Origin: Ophiura sarsii
Taxonomy: Eukaryota > Echinodermata > Ophiuroidea > Amphilepidida > Ophiuridae
Assembly: GCA_035610835.1 (NCBI GenBank)
Contig: CM069449.1
Location: 62,582,292 to 62,646,291, forward strand
Direction: 5' to 3'
Length of the DNA stretch: 64,000 nucleotides
Both the position numbers and the translations under genes were made by a program. The notes beneath the pieces were generated by a model. It worked only from the letters and a program-made list of their open reading frames with translations. It was not told the origin of the DNA and ran no database searches. This document shows, one piece after another, positions 45,820-57,546 of this stretch; the stretch's first letter is position 1; every line of letters begins with the position of its first letter.

Positions 45820-47275
45820 CAGTCAAATGTGTTGCGGTTTGACCAGTTCATTATACACAGACTTTATACGTAGCTAAAAATGTGAAATCATTTTCAAAAA
45901 ACCAAATCGGGACACATTTTAGGGTATCCGTCATTTTTTAGGCTAAATCACAGGCAATTTTTTTCTTGCTATTTGTTCCGTCAAATGTGTTGCGGTTTGA
46001 CTGGTAAGCTACACTGACTTTATACGTAGCTCAAAATGTGAAATCATATCCAAAAAATCAAATCGGGACACATTTCATGGTGTCCGCCATTTTTTAGGCT
46101 AAATTGCCAGAATGTTTTTTTCTCCGTCAAATGTGTTGCGGTTTGACCCGTTAGCTACACAGACTTTATATCTAGCTCAAATTAGAAATCATATCCAAAA
46201 AATCAAATCGGGACACATTTTATGGTGTCCGTCATTTTTTAGGCTAAATTGCCGGAATTCTTTTTCTCCATCAAATATGTTGCAGTTTGACCGGTTAGCT
46301 ACACAGACTTTATACGTAGCTCAAAATGTGAAATCAAATCAAAAAAATCAAATCGGGACACATTTTATGGTGTCCGTTCATTTTTTAGGCTAAATTGCCG
46401 GCAATTTGTTTGCTCTTCCAAATGTTTTGCAGTATGACCGGCTAGCTACGCAGACTTTATACGAAGCTCAAAATGTGAAACCAAAATCGGGACACATTTT
46501 ATGGTGCGTCAATTTTTTTTGTTGCGTCAAATGTGTTGCGGTTTGACCCGTAAGCTACACAGACTTTATACGAAGCTCAAAATGTGAAATGCTATCCAAA
46601 AAATCAAATCGGGACACATTTTATGCTGTCCGTCATTTTTTAGGCTAAATTGCCGGAATTTTTTCTCTCCATCAAATATGTTGCGGTTTGACCGGTTAGC
46701 TACGCAGACTTTATATGTAGCTCAAAATGTGAAATCATATCCAAAAAATCAAATCAGGACACATTTTATGGTGTCTGTCATTTTTTAGGCTAAATTGCCG
46801 GCATTTTTGTTCTCCATCAAATATGTTGCGGTTTGACCGGTTAGCTACACAGACTTTATACGAAGCTGAAAATGTGAAATCATATCCACAAAAAAAATCA
46901 AAATTGGGACACATTTTATGGTGTCCGTCATTTTTTAAGCTAAATTGCCGGAATTTTTTTTCTGCGTCAAATGTGTTTCGGTTTGACCCGTTAGCTACAC
47001 AGACTTTACACGAAGCTCAAAATGTGAAATGCTATCCAAAAAATCGAATAGGGACACATTTTATGTGGTCCGTCATTTTTTAGGCTAAAGTGCCGGAATT
47101 TTTGTTCTCCATCAAATATGCTGCGGTTTGACCAGTTAGCTACACAGACTTTACATGTAGCTCAAAATGTGAAATGCTATCCAAAAAATCAAATCGGGAC
47201 ACATTTTATGGTGTCCGTCGTTTTTTAGGCTAAATTGCCGGCATTTCTTTTCTCCATCAAATATGTTGCGGTTTG
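45820..47275 (+). repeat. Satellite, ~146-bp unit, about ten copies
   Basis: Unit landmarks: TGTTGCGGTTTGACC, GTTAGCTACACAGACTTTAT, CTCAAAATGTGAAATC, AAATCGGGACACATTTTATG, CATTTTTTAGGCTAAATTGC. Units differ by small indels; the unit near 46430-46530 is shortened. The frames of 86-93 codons are translations of the unit. Confidence 0.92.
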
Positions 47276-48145
47276 AAAAAAGTAATGATCTTAATAGTCC
47301 AACCTTTTTGTAAGCTAAAAAAACATTTATACTACAAATTAACTACAGCAACATTATTCATTGCCTTATTTTAAATGTTTCGCACAGTAATCTTAAACGT
47401 TTCCTTCATCATGATTTAAGGGCGAATTATGATGATGCATATTAGGTTGGTAGATCAAGTTAAGCAACAAAATGAAAGTAACTATGCAAACCACTATAAT
47501 CCTGGTCTCACAGGATTATAATTGATTGGCTATTAAATCAATTTATTTCCAATAAGATAGAGGGCCGTCCATTTATACCGACCCATCAATCATACATGCA
47601 GTCAGTAGGGAGGTCACGCTGCATGTCATATTTTGTTATACGCAAGAAAACAATGGAGTATCAGTGACTGCAATATTTGCTAGATATAGCTTCGGAAAAT
47701 GGTCTATTTGGGCATCTCAAAAACTGAGAAACGTGCTAAAAATCAGGTAGAATTTTAGAGGAGGGTCAATAACATCTGCAGATCGGTAAAATGTATAGTA
47801 TTAAACACGTTTTGTGACCAAATTTATGTCGTAAAATGTTGGAAAATTCACGTTTTGAAAATCTGTGGTCTTCGAAATTACAGGAATCCTAACTCATTCT
47901 AAACCTCACCAAATCATGAAATGAACCCTCGTCTACAAAAAAAATCGTGTACGTATTGCTCTATCTGCTTGGAGATAGCGAAGACCACGGAAATTCATAG
48001 CTTCATACCACGGAATGAAATCCGCCATTAGGCGCCATAGACATTACATGGCGAACATCGTACAGATTTGCACTGCAGTCCTTTGTTTAGGGAGTTTTGA
48101 CAATAGCAAGGTCGTTCGACTATTGTGTTTGTGCATGTTTGTGAC

Positions 48146-49424
48146 TACAGTGCAACTTACCATAAATGCCCGTTTCACCAAATTCACTTAAATGACAATA
48201 ACAACACCAATTTTCCTCCAATAAAGTCAAGTTTGGTTACACATACTAAAGAAGTCTTAACGTAAATATTTATTAGAGCGATTTTATAAAATGACATCAT
48301 TTGCGTATTATTTGCCTATTTAATTAGCATCAAGTCCAAAACACATTTGACTTTTCATCTAGAGATGTGTGTACGCTGGTAGACTGGAAATCAGATATGT
48401 TGTGCATATACCTAATTCTGATATTTTTGTATGAGCAAAATAAAAAAAATCTTTGTATTTTTTTCCTTTATTTGATTAATATGCTTATCTAAGAACCAAT
48501 ATTTAAGACTTGATTTAAAGATAACTATAACTTTAATATTGCCGTGTGACCTATCAAATTAGAGCTAAAGACCTGAACAACAAAATGGTATGAGCACTTT
48601 TTATGATATTGTTTTCAGTTTTTTATTATAAGTATTTAAGCAGTGTGTATACATTTTGTGCACACTCTTAGCTTTAGTGTATGCAAACAAATGATTCAAC
48701 AGTCAGGGAACATGCATTTGAATTTACCGCGTTAGCAGTACATCAACATCAAATAATGTGCAGTGAAGCATGGTTATACACAGGAGGGCTGTGTGTGGAT
48801 TTCTATACCAGTCCCCTATACTATGCTTGTTTACATCCAATATACACCTATCAAAATATGTAAGTTCCCCCCTAGCATATACTAGAATATTTCCAAAAAT
48901 ATTTGATGAATTTATATAATTGTCAGCTAGAAAGATGCACCCAATTGTTAGGCACATTTTGATACCAAATTTGTTGGCCTTGAGACAATGCAACGATAAG
49001 AAATTGTGCCATTTACCAATTTTTATACATAAAAAAAAGTGGCACTAAGTGGCACCGGCTATGGCTAGATTGTCCATACATCAATAAGCAGATCATAATC
49101 AATAAGCAGATCATAATCTTGTTTGTTAAATTTATGGACAAAACCAGCCATAGCCAGTGAGATTTAGTGCCACTTTTTTTTCTGTATAAAAATTGGTAAA
49201 TGGCACAATTTCTTATCGTTGCATTGTCTCCAGGCCAACAAATTTGGTATCAAAATGTGCCTAACAATTGGGTGCATCTTTCTAGCTGACAATTATTTAA
49301 ATCCATCAAATATTTTTGGAAATATACTAGTATATGCTAGGGGGGAACTTACATATTTTGATGGGTGTAGGTCTATATGCATGACACAATGAAATAAAGG
49401 GCAGTTATGGTAAGTTGCAATGTA
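48146..49424. mobile_element. TA-flanked TIR element nested in the 4-bp-TSD transposon
   Basis: The element is 48148-49422 (1275 bp). Ends CAGTGCAACTTACCATAA and the inverse of CATTGCAACTTACCATAA, with TA on both sides. It interrupts the 4-bp-TSD element within a stretch that is continuous in the copy at 24555-24575. It contains the large palindrome at 48846-49370. The coding frames here are short and mirror each other. Confidence 0.85.
48846..49370. repeat. ~525-bp near-perfect palindrome
   Basis: The left arm from CAAAATATGTAAGTTCCCC runs about 230 bp, and the right arm is its inverse ending GGGGAACTTACATATTTTG. The short centre contains a direct repeat CAATAAGCAGATCATAAT. Arms differ by scattered single bases. 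Confidence 0.88.
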
Positions 49425-49565
49425 GTGACCCCGTTTAACAATCTTCATAGCTTTCATATAGAGCTTGGGTGACCTAACTATTGACTGCATGTAGTTATAA
49501 AACAGTATCTGACATAGCAGTCCCGCCCGTTTAGACAATTCCTGGTTCGAATCTCACTCAAAGAC

Positions 49566-50060
49566 TTCTTCTTTTGGAAAGGTCATAATTTTCAAATTCT
49601 TGACAGTAATTTATTTTGATCATGAATGAACAAGGAATCTATCTTTTTCGTTGGTTTTTTATTTTATTTTTTTAAATTAAACAATATTTAATCAAACTGG
49701 ACACGCAAGTCATGGCCAGTCAATAACGTTTTGACTGTTTGCCTGTTGTCCTCATTGATTCGAAACGCGATATTACACGTTTGTGCCATCCCTATTCTTG
49801 GAGAAACACAAAGCACAAAACAAATAAAACAAAACTGAGTTGAAATAATAAAAGAAATCACGTGAAGGACTTATTTACGGAACCATCCATCTTTTTAAGG
49901 CTGTTTAAGTTTTTCGGAACTATAATACACACGTTGGACGGATTACCTTTTAAATTGCCCGCCTAATGAACATGTCATAGTTTGAGCAGCTCACGTGGTA
50001 TTGAAGGTCATGCATTACATTCATGTAAATGGTAGTATAGTAATAGTATTTAAAAAAAAA
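49566..50060. other. No gene recognised
   Basis: AT-rich spacer, no supported feature. Confidence 0.4.
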
Positions 50061-50404
50061 ATTGGGCCGTATTCTCGTACTTAACACGGTTTTAGCTTAA
50101 AACCGTGTTTAACTAAACGCGTGTTCAACTTAAACGTGAGTGTATCCTTTAAACGACGTGTTTAACAAAACACGATTTTAAACTCTGCAAATCTCGTTCC
50201 CAGAGTGGTCCTGCGTTGATTGTATACGGTATTTAATTCATTGTGGCCCTAATGGAGTACAATAAATATCGACCGAATGCCTTAAATACACGGTACTTTT
50301 AAATACTACGCGATCCGCACGTCAGCTTGCACCGGGCACGGATGAGTGATCATTCAAGGCATACAGTTAGTGCGCGAGTTTAGTTAAACACGCATTAAAC
50401 TACC

Positions 50405-50582
50405 CCGTACACTTATAAAACTCGCCCATTGCTTGTGTGGTAGATTTCGATCACGACAGGAGCATGCGCAGATGCGATTTTTGTGTAAGTGGTCTGTGAT
50501 TTTGTCAATATTATATTTTTACTGTGATTTGTTTGTCAATCTGCATTAAATGCAAAAAGTAACAACGCCCCCGGCTGGACTC

Positions 50583-50622
<40 letters not shown>

Positions 50623-51023
50623 AATTGCGCCACGGAGGTGATTAGTTACTAGGCTGTTTTGGTTTGTCATGTTCACCCGTACACTTCTCCGTACACTTTC
50701 TTGCAAAGTCGGGCATCGTTTTTTTCTAAAATGGTGCTTGCATATTGCCGTTGCTGTCGCCTTTAATACATGTGCTGTCAGTTGAACTTGGAACCAACGT
50801 TTACTTTGAACTGTCTATTTTCAATAAAAAAATATTCCAATACGGGAAAAAAATCAGAAAGCTCACAGACAACAAATAAGAACATCATTTTACTCGACCT
50901 AGAATTTCAATCAACGTATTTCAATCATCGGGAAAACCCGATGATGCGAGTGACGTCATTTAATGAGCTCATTAGCATAATTTATGTCCGTGAAATGTAC
51001 AATAGAGTTTTATTAGTGCCGTA
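50405..51023. mobile_element. 609-bp insertion carrying a tRNA-Asn, with 5-bp target duplication
   Basis: The element is 50410-51018. CACTTATAAAACTC and the inverse of CACTAATAAAACTC form short TIRs; CCGTA is duplicated at 50405-50409 and 51019-51023. The related MITE at 42.3 kb has the uninterrupted site (TACCCCCGTACCCATG). It contains a near-intact tRNA-Asn on the minus strand and a short hairpin ATCATCGGG-AAAA-CCCGATGAT (about 50925-50946). Confidence 0.85.
50566..50639 (-). tRNA. tRNA-Asn (GTT), near-canonical, possibly a pseudogene
   Basis: The minus strand folds as a tRNA: D-arm GGCGCAATTGGTTAGCGC, anticodon arm TTCGGCTGTTAACCGAA with anticodon GTT, variable loop AGGTT, T-arm GGTGGTTCGAGTCCAGC. 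Box A and box B are intact. The acceptor stem pairs for six of seven positions, with A1-C72 unpaired and one G-T pair; the T-stem has one mismatch. A TTTTT Pol III terminator lies about 13 nt downstream. The 74-nt length is that of tRNA-Asn. It sits within a small TIR-bounded insertion, so it may be a captured gene or a tRNA-derived retroposon. Confidence 0.75.
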
Positions 51024-51199
51024 CCCATGTTTAAAGTTAGACACATTTCGGCGAGTTAGACGCGTGTTTAAGTAAAACAAATGTACGAGAATTGCGTTTA
51101 GTTAAACGATGTGTCTAAAGTCAAAGTTAGACGCGCGTTTAGCTTAAAACCATGTTTAACTACGTACGAGAATACGGCCCATTATGCTTATCTTTTATA

Positions 51200-51280
51200 T
51201 TATATAATTCGTGTACAGCGCATTGATCGTGTTTTTGGAAAAGCGCTTAATAAATCACGTTTTCATTCATTCATTCATAG
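51200..51280 (+). repeat. GCGC retroposon tail with ATTC microsatellite
   Basis: ACAGCGCATTGATCG ... AAAGCGCTTAATAAATC, then TTCATTCATTCATTC. This resembles the tail of the SINE/LINE 3' ends but with a tetranucleotide tail. Confidence 0.55.
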
Positions 51281-52745
51281 TGGTCACGTGTTATTGATTT
51301 ATAACGGATTAGTTTTAGGATTACGAAACTGTGTCTATATCACTAAAGAAGTCCTCTGCCCTAATTCTACAGACATGCTACGTGCTTGTATCGATCAACT
51401 GTGAACCATATACATGTATACATGGTGTCTCTAAAAACTCGAATCAGGAATTGTCATCTAGAACCAACAATGGCCAACTATTCACAAAAACCACAACATC
51501 CTCAAATATTTTCAACACCACAAAAGCTATCTCAACAAATTTGGTATCATTTTAAAGCCCTAATAACAAGCTATCTGCCTGCAAAATGGCATTGGTATAG
51601 CTAATACAGAAGGGGAGATACAGCTGTTTGATGTTTGGAGACCAGGGGTGGTGCTGGAAGGGGTGCCGCTGGAAGGTATGCCGCCTGTACTCAATGGGGA
51701 TAATCCAATAATGGCGATAATCTTTGTTCTTTTTATATACAATAACTAGTCATCCCCTAATGTTAAAAACACCATTCTGGTCCCATTTTAAAGGATATTT
51801 AGTAGTCTTTAAGTATGTGGTTCAACAGACTTGTCAACTATTTGTAACAACTAATTAATTATGGATAAGACCATGATCATCAGCTTTCTTCCTATTCGCT
51901 ACACAGTCAACATGAATAATCAGCCTCAATTTACCGGATTTATAAAAATGACTATAACAGAAAAAAATTTCAACCTATGATAGCAAAAGTATACATTTTT
52001 GGAAAGCTTGTAACTAGAGGAATTCAGAAATGCAGTTTATATCAGGGAAGGGTTCATCCTTAAACAATATTTCTGAAAATTCTAAAAATATATAAAATAA
52101 AAATTGGAGATATTCACTAGCCGGTATAATTACCATACCGACGTAGTAACTTTGACAATTATATATCATCTAATGGGTAATGTCATGTGGAATTCAAATA
52201 TGTAAAGTAAATAATGATAGGGGTAGGTATAAAAAATATTTGGATCTCAAATTAAAATTAAAAAAACATTTCCGATCATACCATTTTAGTTCTTGGTCGT
52301 ACTATAATTTTAATGGCATATTTGGTTTCCTCATGCAATTTCCCTTCAACAAAATGTATACTTTTACTACCTCAGGGGGGTATACAAGCAAATATAAATA
52401 TGTAAAGTTAAAATCATGTCGCGAAAGCCAAAATCCGTGTGTAACGCGAAAGGAGGCGAGCTTTAATAAAACACATGACCTAAGTCGTGGAGGTTGATTT
52501 GAACTAATGTCCGCCCGTCAAAGTATCCTATAATTAATGATTAATACTGTCTTCAGAAGTCCAGTTTATTTAAATGTTTGTACTATTTATAAACGATTGT
52601 GATAACATTAAAAAAAAGAAATAGAAGAAAGAGAGAAAAAAAAGAGGGAAAACCCACATTAAAGACAATGATAGATTCCCTATTTATTCATGGTAAAAAC
52701 AAAGTTAAGAATTTGATGATATACACCGTAAATATTTATAAACTT
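51281..52745. other. No gene recognised
   Basis: About 1.4 kb. Frames at 51331-51604 and 52180-52497 have no recognised domain. AGTATACATTTTTGGAAAG near 51986 resembles the arm of the foldback element at 10189, but no partner arm of good quality is visible. Confidence 0.45.
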
Positions 52746-53205
52746 TTCAAAAGAAGAAATCTTGAAGTGAGATTCGAACCAGGAATTGTCATCTGGAACC
52801 TGCGATCACAATTGCCCTAGCCCAAACTGTCAGCTTTACCAATTGAGCTAAACGGGACTGCTATGTCAGATACTGTTTTATAACTACACGTATGATTGAT
52901 GGGTCGGTATAAATGGACGGCCCTCTATCTTATTGGAAATAAATTGATTTAATAGCCATTCAATTATAATCCTGTGAGACCAGGATTATAGTGGTTTGCA
53001 TATATAGTTACTTTCATTTTGTTGCTTAACTTGATCTACCAAACCTAATATGCATCATCATAATTCGCCCTTAAATCATGATGAAGGAAACGTTTAAGAT
53101 TACTTTGTGAAACATTTTAAAAAAGTCAATGAATACATTTTGCTGTAGTTAATTTGTAGTATAAATGTTTTTTTAGCTTATAAAAAGGTTGGACTATTAA
53201 GGAAA
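52746..53205 (-). repeat. Uninterrupted copy of the host repeat with tRNA-like end
   Basis: Reverse-complement match to 47277-47598 joined to 49492-49565. The tRNA-like part (52768-52860, minus) has box A TAGCTCAATTGG and box B GGTTCGAATC but carries extra sequence between them. This locus gives the empty site for the CATG-duplicating transposon at 47595-49491. Confidence 0.85.
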
Positions 53206-54210
53206 TCAGGTGGGGGGGGGGGGGGGGGTTGAGGAACTCAGGGGTGGTGGAGAAACTCGGAGGGGGGGGGGGCACGATATTTGATTTGGTTGGTCAAAAG
53301 TACAAATATGAAAAATGTTAATTTATACTATACATGTTAATGTATACTAATACATGTTAATTTATACTATAGGGCCTACAAATGGGTTTTTTCTGACAAA
53401 TTACCTTGAAACACTATTTACGCCTGGGGGGGGGGGGGGGGGGTGATAAAGAAAATGGGGGGGGGGCACGAAATGTTTTTTAAACATGAAGGGGGGACGC
53501 GAAATTTTATTCTGGCAAAGAGGGGAACATGAAATTGTGATGGTCGATAGTACAAAGATGAAAAATGTTCTCACTATAGGGTCACTTTTTCTTTTGTCTT
53601 TATTGTTGCATTACAAATGACGTTGTTTTATGAGTTAAACATTGGAAATTTAATTTATACTATACAAATGCTGTTTTTACCTCTGAAAAATTGCACGCAA
53701 TTTATTAGGGAGCGATGACTATTTACGCCAGAGGGTGGAGGAAATCAGGAGGGGGGACACGATATTTGATTTGGTCAAAAGTACAAAGATGAAAAATGTT
53801 AATTTATACTATACATGTTAATTTATACTATAGGTGTATAGGGCCTACAAATCAGGGGGGGGGACACGAAATGTTTTTTAAACATAAAGGGGGGACGCGA
53901 AATGTTATTCTGGCAAAGAGGGGGGGCATGAAATGTTGATGGTCAAAAGTACAAAGATGTTTTTTTTTAAATTATACTATACATGTTACTTTACACTATA
54001 CAAATGCTTTTCTTTCCTCTGAATGACCTTTGAATCACTATTTATGCCAGGGGGTGGAGGAAATCAGGGGAGGACACGAATTGTTTCTTAAACATGAAAG
54101 GGGGGACGCGAAATTGTATTTTATTTTATTCTGGCAAAGAGGGGGGACATGGAATTTTGATGGTCAAAAGTACAAAGATGAAAAATGTTCGCGCGATACG
54201 TGCGCAGGTC
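53206..54210 (+). repeat. G-rich tandem repeat, about four degenerate copies
   Basis: Units of roughly 250-320 bp: GGAGGAAATCAGG, a G run, CACGATATTTGATTTGGT, AAAAGTACAAAGATGAAAAA, TTAATTTATACTATACATG, AAACATGAAGGGGGGACGCG. Starts near 53203, 53430, 53735 and 54050. Confidence 0.8.
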
Positions 54211-55635
54211 TCCCAAAAATGAAATCTTTTTATTAGAAAAGCTTCTTTAGAGCCAAAATGTATATACATAAAACATAGCATAAATAAGTGTAAAGTCAAA
54301 TTCTTGAAAAACCTACATACGCCACTGTTGACACACCCTGCATTCTCCATATACCTGCAGGTAAGTTGTTTTGTCAACATGGTCAAGTAGGATGGCACTG
54401 TGATGTTTCTGTACTATAATAAAAGCAAGGTGTTATCGTGAAGCTTCATTATGTTGATGTTATTCTAATAATAATGTTCACTTCTTTATACCATACACTC
54501 TATTTATGGCTTTTTGTTGAAATTGGGACTTCACCATCATTTGTACCATCATTAAATAAATAAGGGGGGGGGGGGGGGCATGACATTATTCTGTGTTCAA
54601 GAAGGGGGGGGGGGGGGGGTGATGAAAATATTGCACCAAAAAAATAATATATCCTCCACCCAACCTGCCCCCCACCCCTCCCCTGGCGTAACTATAGTGA
54701 TCGCTCCCTTAGAGAAATGTACGGCTTTTCAAGAAGCATGGCGCGGCGGTGGCGGATCCCGACGGTGTTTATTGTGTTTCCGGTGTGTTGTTACGATACC
54801 ACCATCATGTGACCAGGAGTCTTGCCATGATATTTCATGACCGGCATCGTCTGTAGTAACAGATCTTTTCAACATGGCGCCCTCTGCCGTCATTTTAACC
54901 CCCTAATGCATATCTTTTTACACTTCTATTTCTACCAGTAAAACAGGAATACCAGCCAAGTTGGACCTTTACTGGCCGTATTTACCCCATACTCGATTTC
55001 AAACGATTGATATATATTTTGCCGTTTCTGCATGATGTAGTTATGTAGTACGTGCTATCATTTAAAAATTCATTTTGACAACATTAAATTTGAAAAAAGA
55101 GCATTAGTTATTATATACCTGTACACTTCAGCACTGCATACAAACGTGTACAAATGTAATTAGTGTAAGGTACCAGCCCTGCACCAAGTCTATGGTGTAA
55201 TACAATGAATTTTCCTTTATTCTATTGTACAGTAGTTACATTAAGCCCTTTATCGCTTGCTTACGGTTATCGTGGTGTTTAGAATTACCCACGTCCTCTA
55301 TTTGTTCTTAAACGTGGGCCTAGGCTTACAAGTATGCATGTCCCATATGGCCAACCTGAGAAAAAACAAATCGCCTGTTGCCATTGATGTACATAATTAT
55401 AGCCTACAAATTGACGTGTTGCGACAAATTATACCCCATATTATATTAAGCTATAGAATAAAAGATGTAAATCAGTGGTATAACATTCAGGAGTGGGAAA
55501 GTCTTCCCCGCTTGACCGTCGTACTGAGTCTACATGTAAGTCAACGAAGTTAAACAACACAATTAATGGACATTAATTAGTGTCCCATCTCCACCCTCCA
55601 AAAATGCAGTACTTCTCAAAAAAACCGAAATATTA
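54211..55635. other. No gene; G-rich runs
   Basis: Poly-G runs at about 54565 and 54605. No supported gene; the 98-codon frame at 55257-55553 is unrecognised. Confidence 0.45.
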
Positions 55636-55712
55636 ACCGCCCAGGTTTACTCATCGAACCCAAAATATTAACCGCCCAGGTTTACTCATCTGGCGGGTGC
55701 CCGCTAGTTGTA
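55636..55712 (+). repeat. Tandem 29-bp-class direct repeat
   Basis: AATATTAACCGCCCAGGTTT is present twice in a row (about 55628 and 55663), followed by GTGCCCGCTAGTT as at 36269. Confidence 0.65.
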
Positions 55713-55802
55713 TACAACGAAAATAATATAATTAACGGGACAAGAGTAACAAAACGCCAAACGGGAACGGGAAATTGAGCAGAGGTCGCATACGTGTTGG
55801 TT

Positions 55803-55984
55803 GCTTGCTTACTTACTTACTTACTTGCTTAATTCGAGTTGTGTTCTCGATCTACAATGGCTCTCCACACTTTCCTGTCCTGCATTGCTGTCTTTAAGTC
55901 TCCGACATCCAAACCAGTGTCCTGTTTTAGCACATCGATGTAAGTTAGGTCAGGTCTTCCAGGTTTTCTTCTCCCATGCTTTGC
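55803..55984 (-). pseudogene. LINE family B, extreme 3' fragment
   Basis: The minus strand encodes KHGRRKPGRPDLTYIDVLKQ then DTGLDVGDLKTAM and VWRAIVDREHNS, closely matching the C-terminus at 12370. The 3' tail is a TAAG microsatellite (CTTACTTACTTACTTG on plus). It is cut at 55984 by a GTGGCGTACCCAG-type repeat with a G run. Confidence 0.88.
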
Positions 55985-56110
55985 AGTGGCGTACCCAGCT
56001 TTTGGAAACTGGGGGTGGGGGGGGGGGGGGGGCGACCATATTTGTACCGACGAGATGCATGATGTACCGACAGACTCCAAAAAAAAATCGTAAAACATGC
56101 ACAATTTTTT
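55984..56110. mobile_element. hAT-like end fragment with poly-G
   Basis: GCAGTGGCGTACCCAG followed by GGGGGTGGGG resembles the left end of the hAT MITE at 21879. No right end was found. Confidence 0.5.
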
Positions 56111-57546
56111 CCCGTGAGTAGCTGAAATCCATAATGGTTAATCACTTCACAGACTGTCAGTTCCACGAAAATCAAAATATCTTTAAAAAGATTAAAAAAA
56201 TAGTAATAGTAACTGTTGGCCTAATAAAATAATAAAACGACTAGTTTATCCTTTTAGCTTATTTGATATTTCATAAAAAATAAACCTTGGGTATCATCGT
56301 TTTTGTTTGCCGAATAACAATCAAATTACTTCACAGACTTCGTGATATTATTATATTCATTGTAATTATGGTAATGCCGACTGGCTAAAAAGACTACTAT
56401 ACGACGAATATATGAGCGACGTGAGTTCGAATCAATAGAGTTCTTTCTTTTGAACAAAAGACACAGCACTGATTTTATGGTATTATAATAAAAGGTATCA
56501 GTACTTGTTGAATCGCCTTAAATAAGTATGACAATAATAAGATTTGACACAACTTTTCTTTTTTCATCTCTTCTAGAACAAATGCACCGAACATAGCTAG
56601 CGGACAGCGATTCGGAGAGTGGATGGATTCATCTTCGGCGTCCAGTCGCGGAACAAAATGCACGTCAACCCCCCACCCCCCCCCCCCCCCCCCCCCCGAA
56701 AATGTGTTTTTTTATGGAAGATAATACACAGCGATGACCGCGGCTTATAAATCAGACTTTAATAGACGTTATTCGTAATTACTACAATTGGCCTCGCTTT
56801 CGTTATGATTAGTGACGTCACATCGAGTATGTCTCCCTCTTTAGTTAGCCTGAAATCGTCAATTACGAACCTAACGTCTATAAGCACATAAATGATAGGG
56901 AGATTTATTTATTGGAAAAAACGTGTACTGACCTCGCTCTATTGAAATCTTCGTATTTCAGAAGATTGCCATTCGATTGGTCTCACAACGTCACCAATTA
57001 AGGTCAGGTGTATTTACCTTTTTAACCCTAAATACAAAGCAGCTTCGTGTACTATTTTTTTAAGTTTAAGCTCTGGCACGCTGTATTACCTGCAATGTGA
57101 CATTCATGCTGTTGTTTTGCACAAATATATTCCACGCGTGAACATTACTTGAGTGTTGGTTGACCATGAGAGCTTGACAAAGGTTTACCTAATTTCACAA
57201 CCCCATCCCCACCGGCTCTCAAATTCTAACCCCCGATCTCAAGTTTCTGAACATTGCACGCTTTAATTACACTTTTATGGTGATTCAGTGGAACAGACTG
57301 GATTTCATTTACACATTTAGGGAAATGCATATCTCTCAAAAAGAATAACAGATTTGTACAAAATAACATTTGGGTTAAAACAAACAGTATGTAGTTGTTA
57401 TTCGTATTAAATTTAGATATCTGTTTTCAAATATGCACAATCAATAATAGGGTATGATAGCATCCAAACGGAATTTCACAGAACTTTCAAAAAACCTCAA
57501 ATTTCAAAAAAATCTAACCCATAAATAAGAAAATCAAACATAAAAT
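56111..57546. other. No gene; poly-C run at 56667-56697
   Basis: A C-homopolymer of about 25-28 bases interrupts otherwise ordinary AT-rich sequence. No gene recognised. Confidence 0.5.

Larger units (their letters stand above)
47595..49491. mobile_element. 4-bp-TSD transposon (CATG), copy 2, interrupted
   Basis: The element is 47599-49487. Ends CAGTCAGTAGGGAGGTCACG and the inverse of CAGTCAATAGTTAGGTCACC; CATG is duplicated at 47595-47598 and 49488-49491. Removing the TA-element inside leaves about 612 bp collinear with 24494-25102. No transposase. Confidence 0.9.
47277..49565 (+). repeat. Host repeat carrying nested insertions (copy 1)
   Basis: 47277-47598 plus 49492-49565 reconstruct the uninterrupted repeat seen in reverse at about 52746-53205. 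It ends in the tRNA-like remnant CCCGTTTAG ... CCTGGTTCGAATC (49519-49560), which has an internal deletion of the box A half. The join lies at CATACATG / CATGTAGTT; the other copy reads CATACGTGTAGTT. Confidence 0.82.
50061..51183. mobile_element. MITE with 3-bp ATT target duplication, filled copy
   Basis: The element is 50064-51180. GGGCCGTATTCTCG and the inverse CGAGAATACGGCCC are flanked by ATT on both sides. It is collinear with 42343-42847 except for the insertion at 50410-51018. Confidence 0.92.

Noticed and set aside
51978..52370. A second copy of the 10189-type foldback element
   Set aside because: Only a ~20-bp word (AGTATACATTTTTGGAAAG) and a weak inverse near 52345 match; the arms are otherwise not alignable by eye.
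56385..56440. tRNA-like sequence with GAGTTCGAATC
   Set aside because: Only a box B-like word is present; no box A at correct spacing and no foldable stems.
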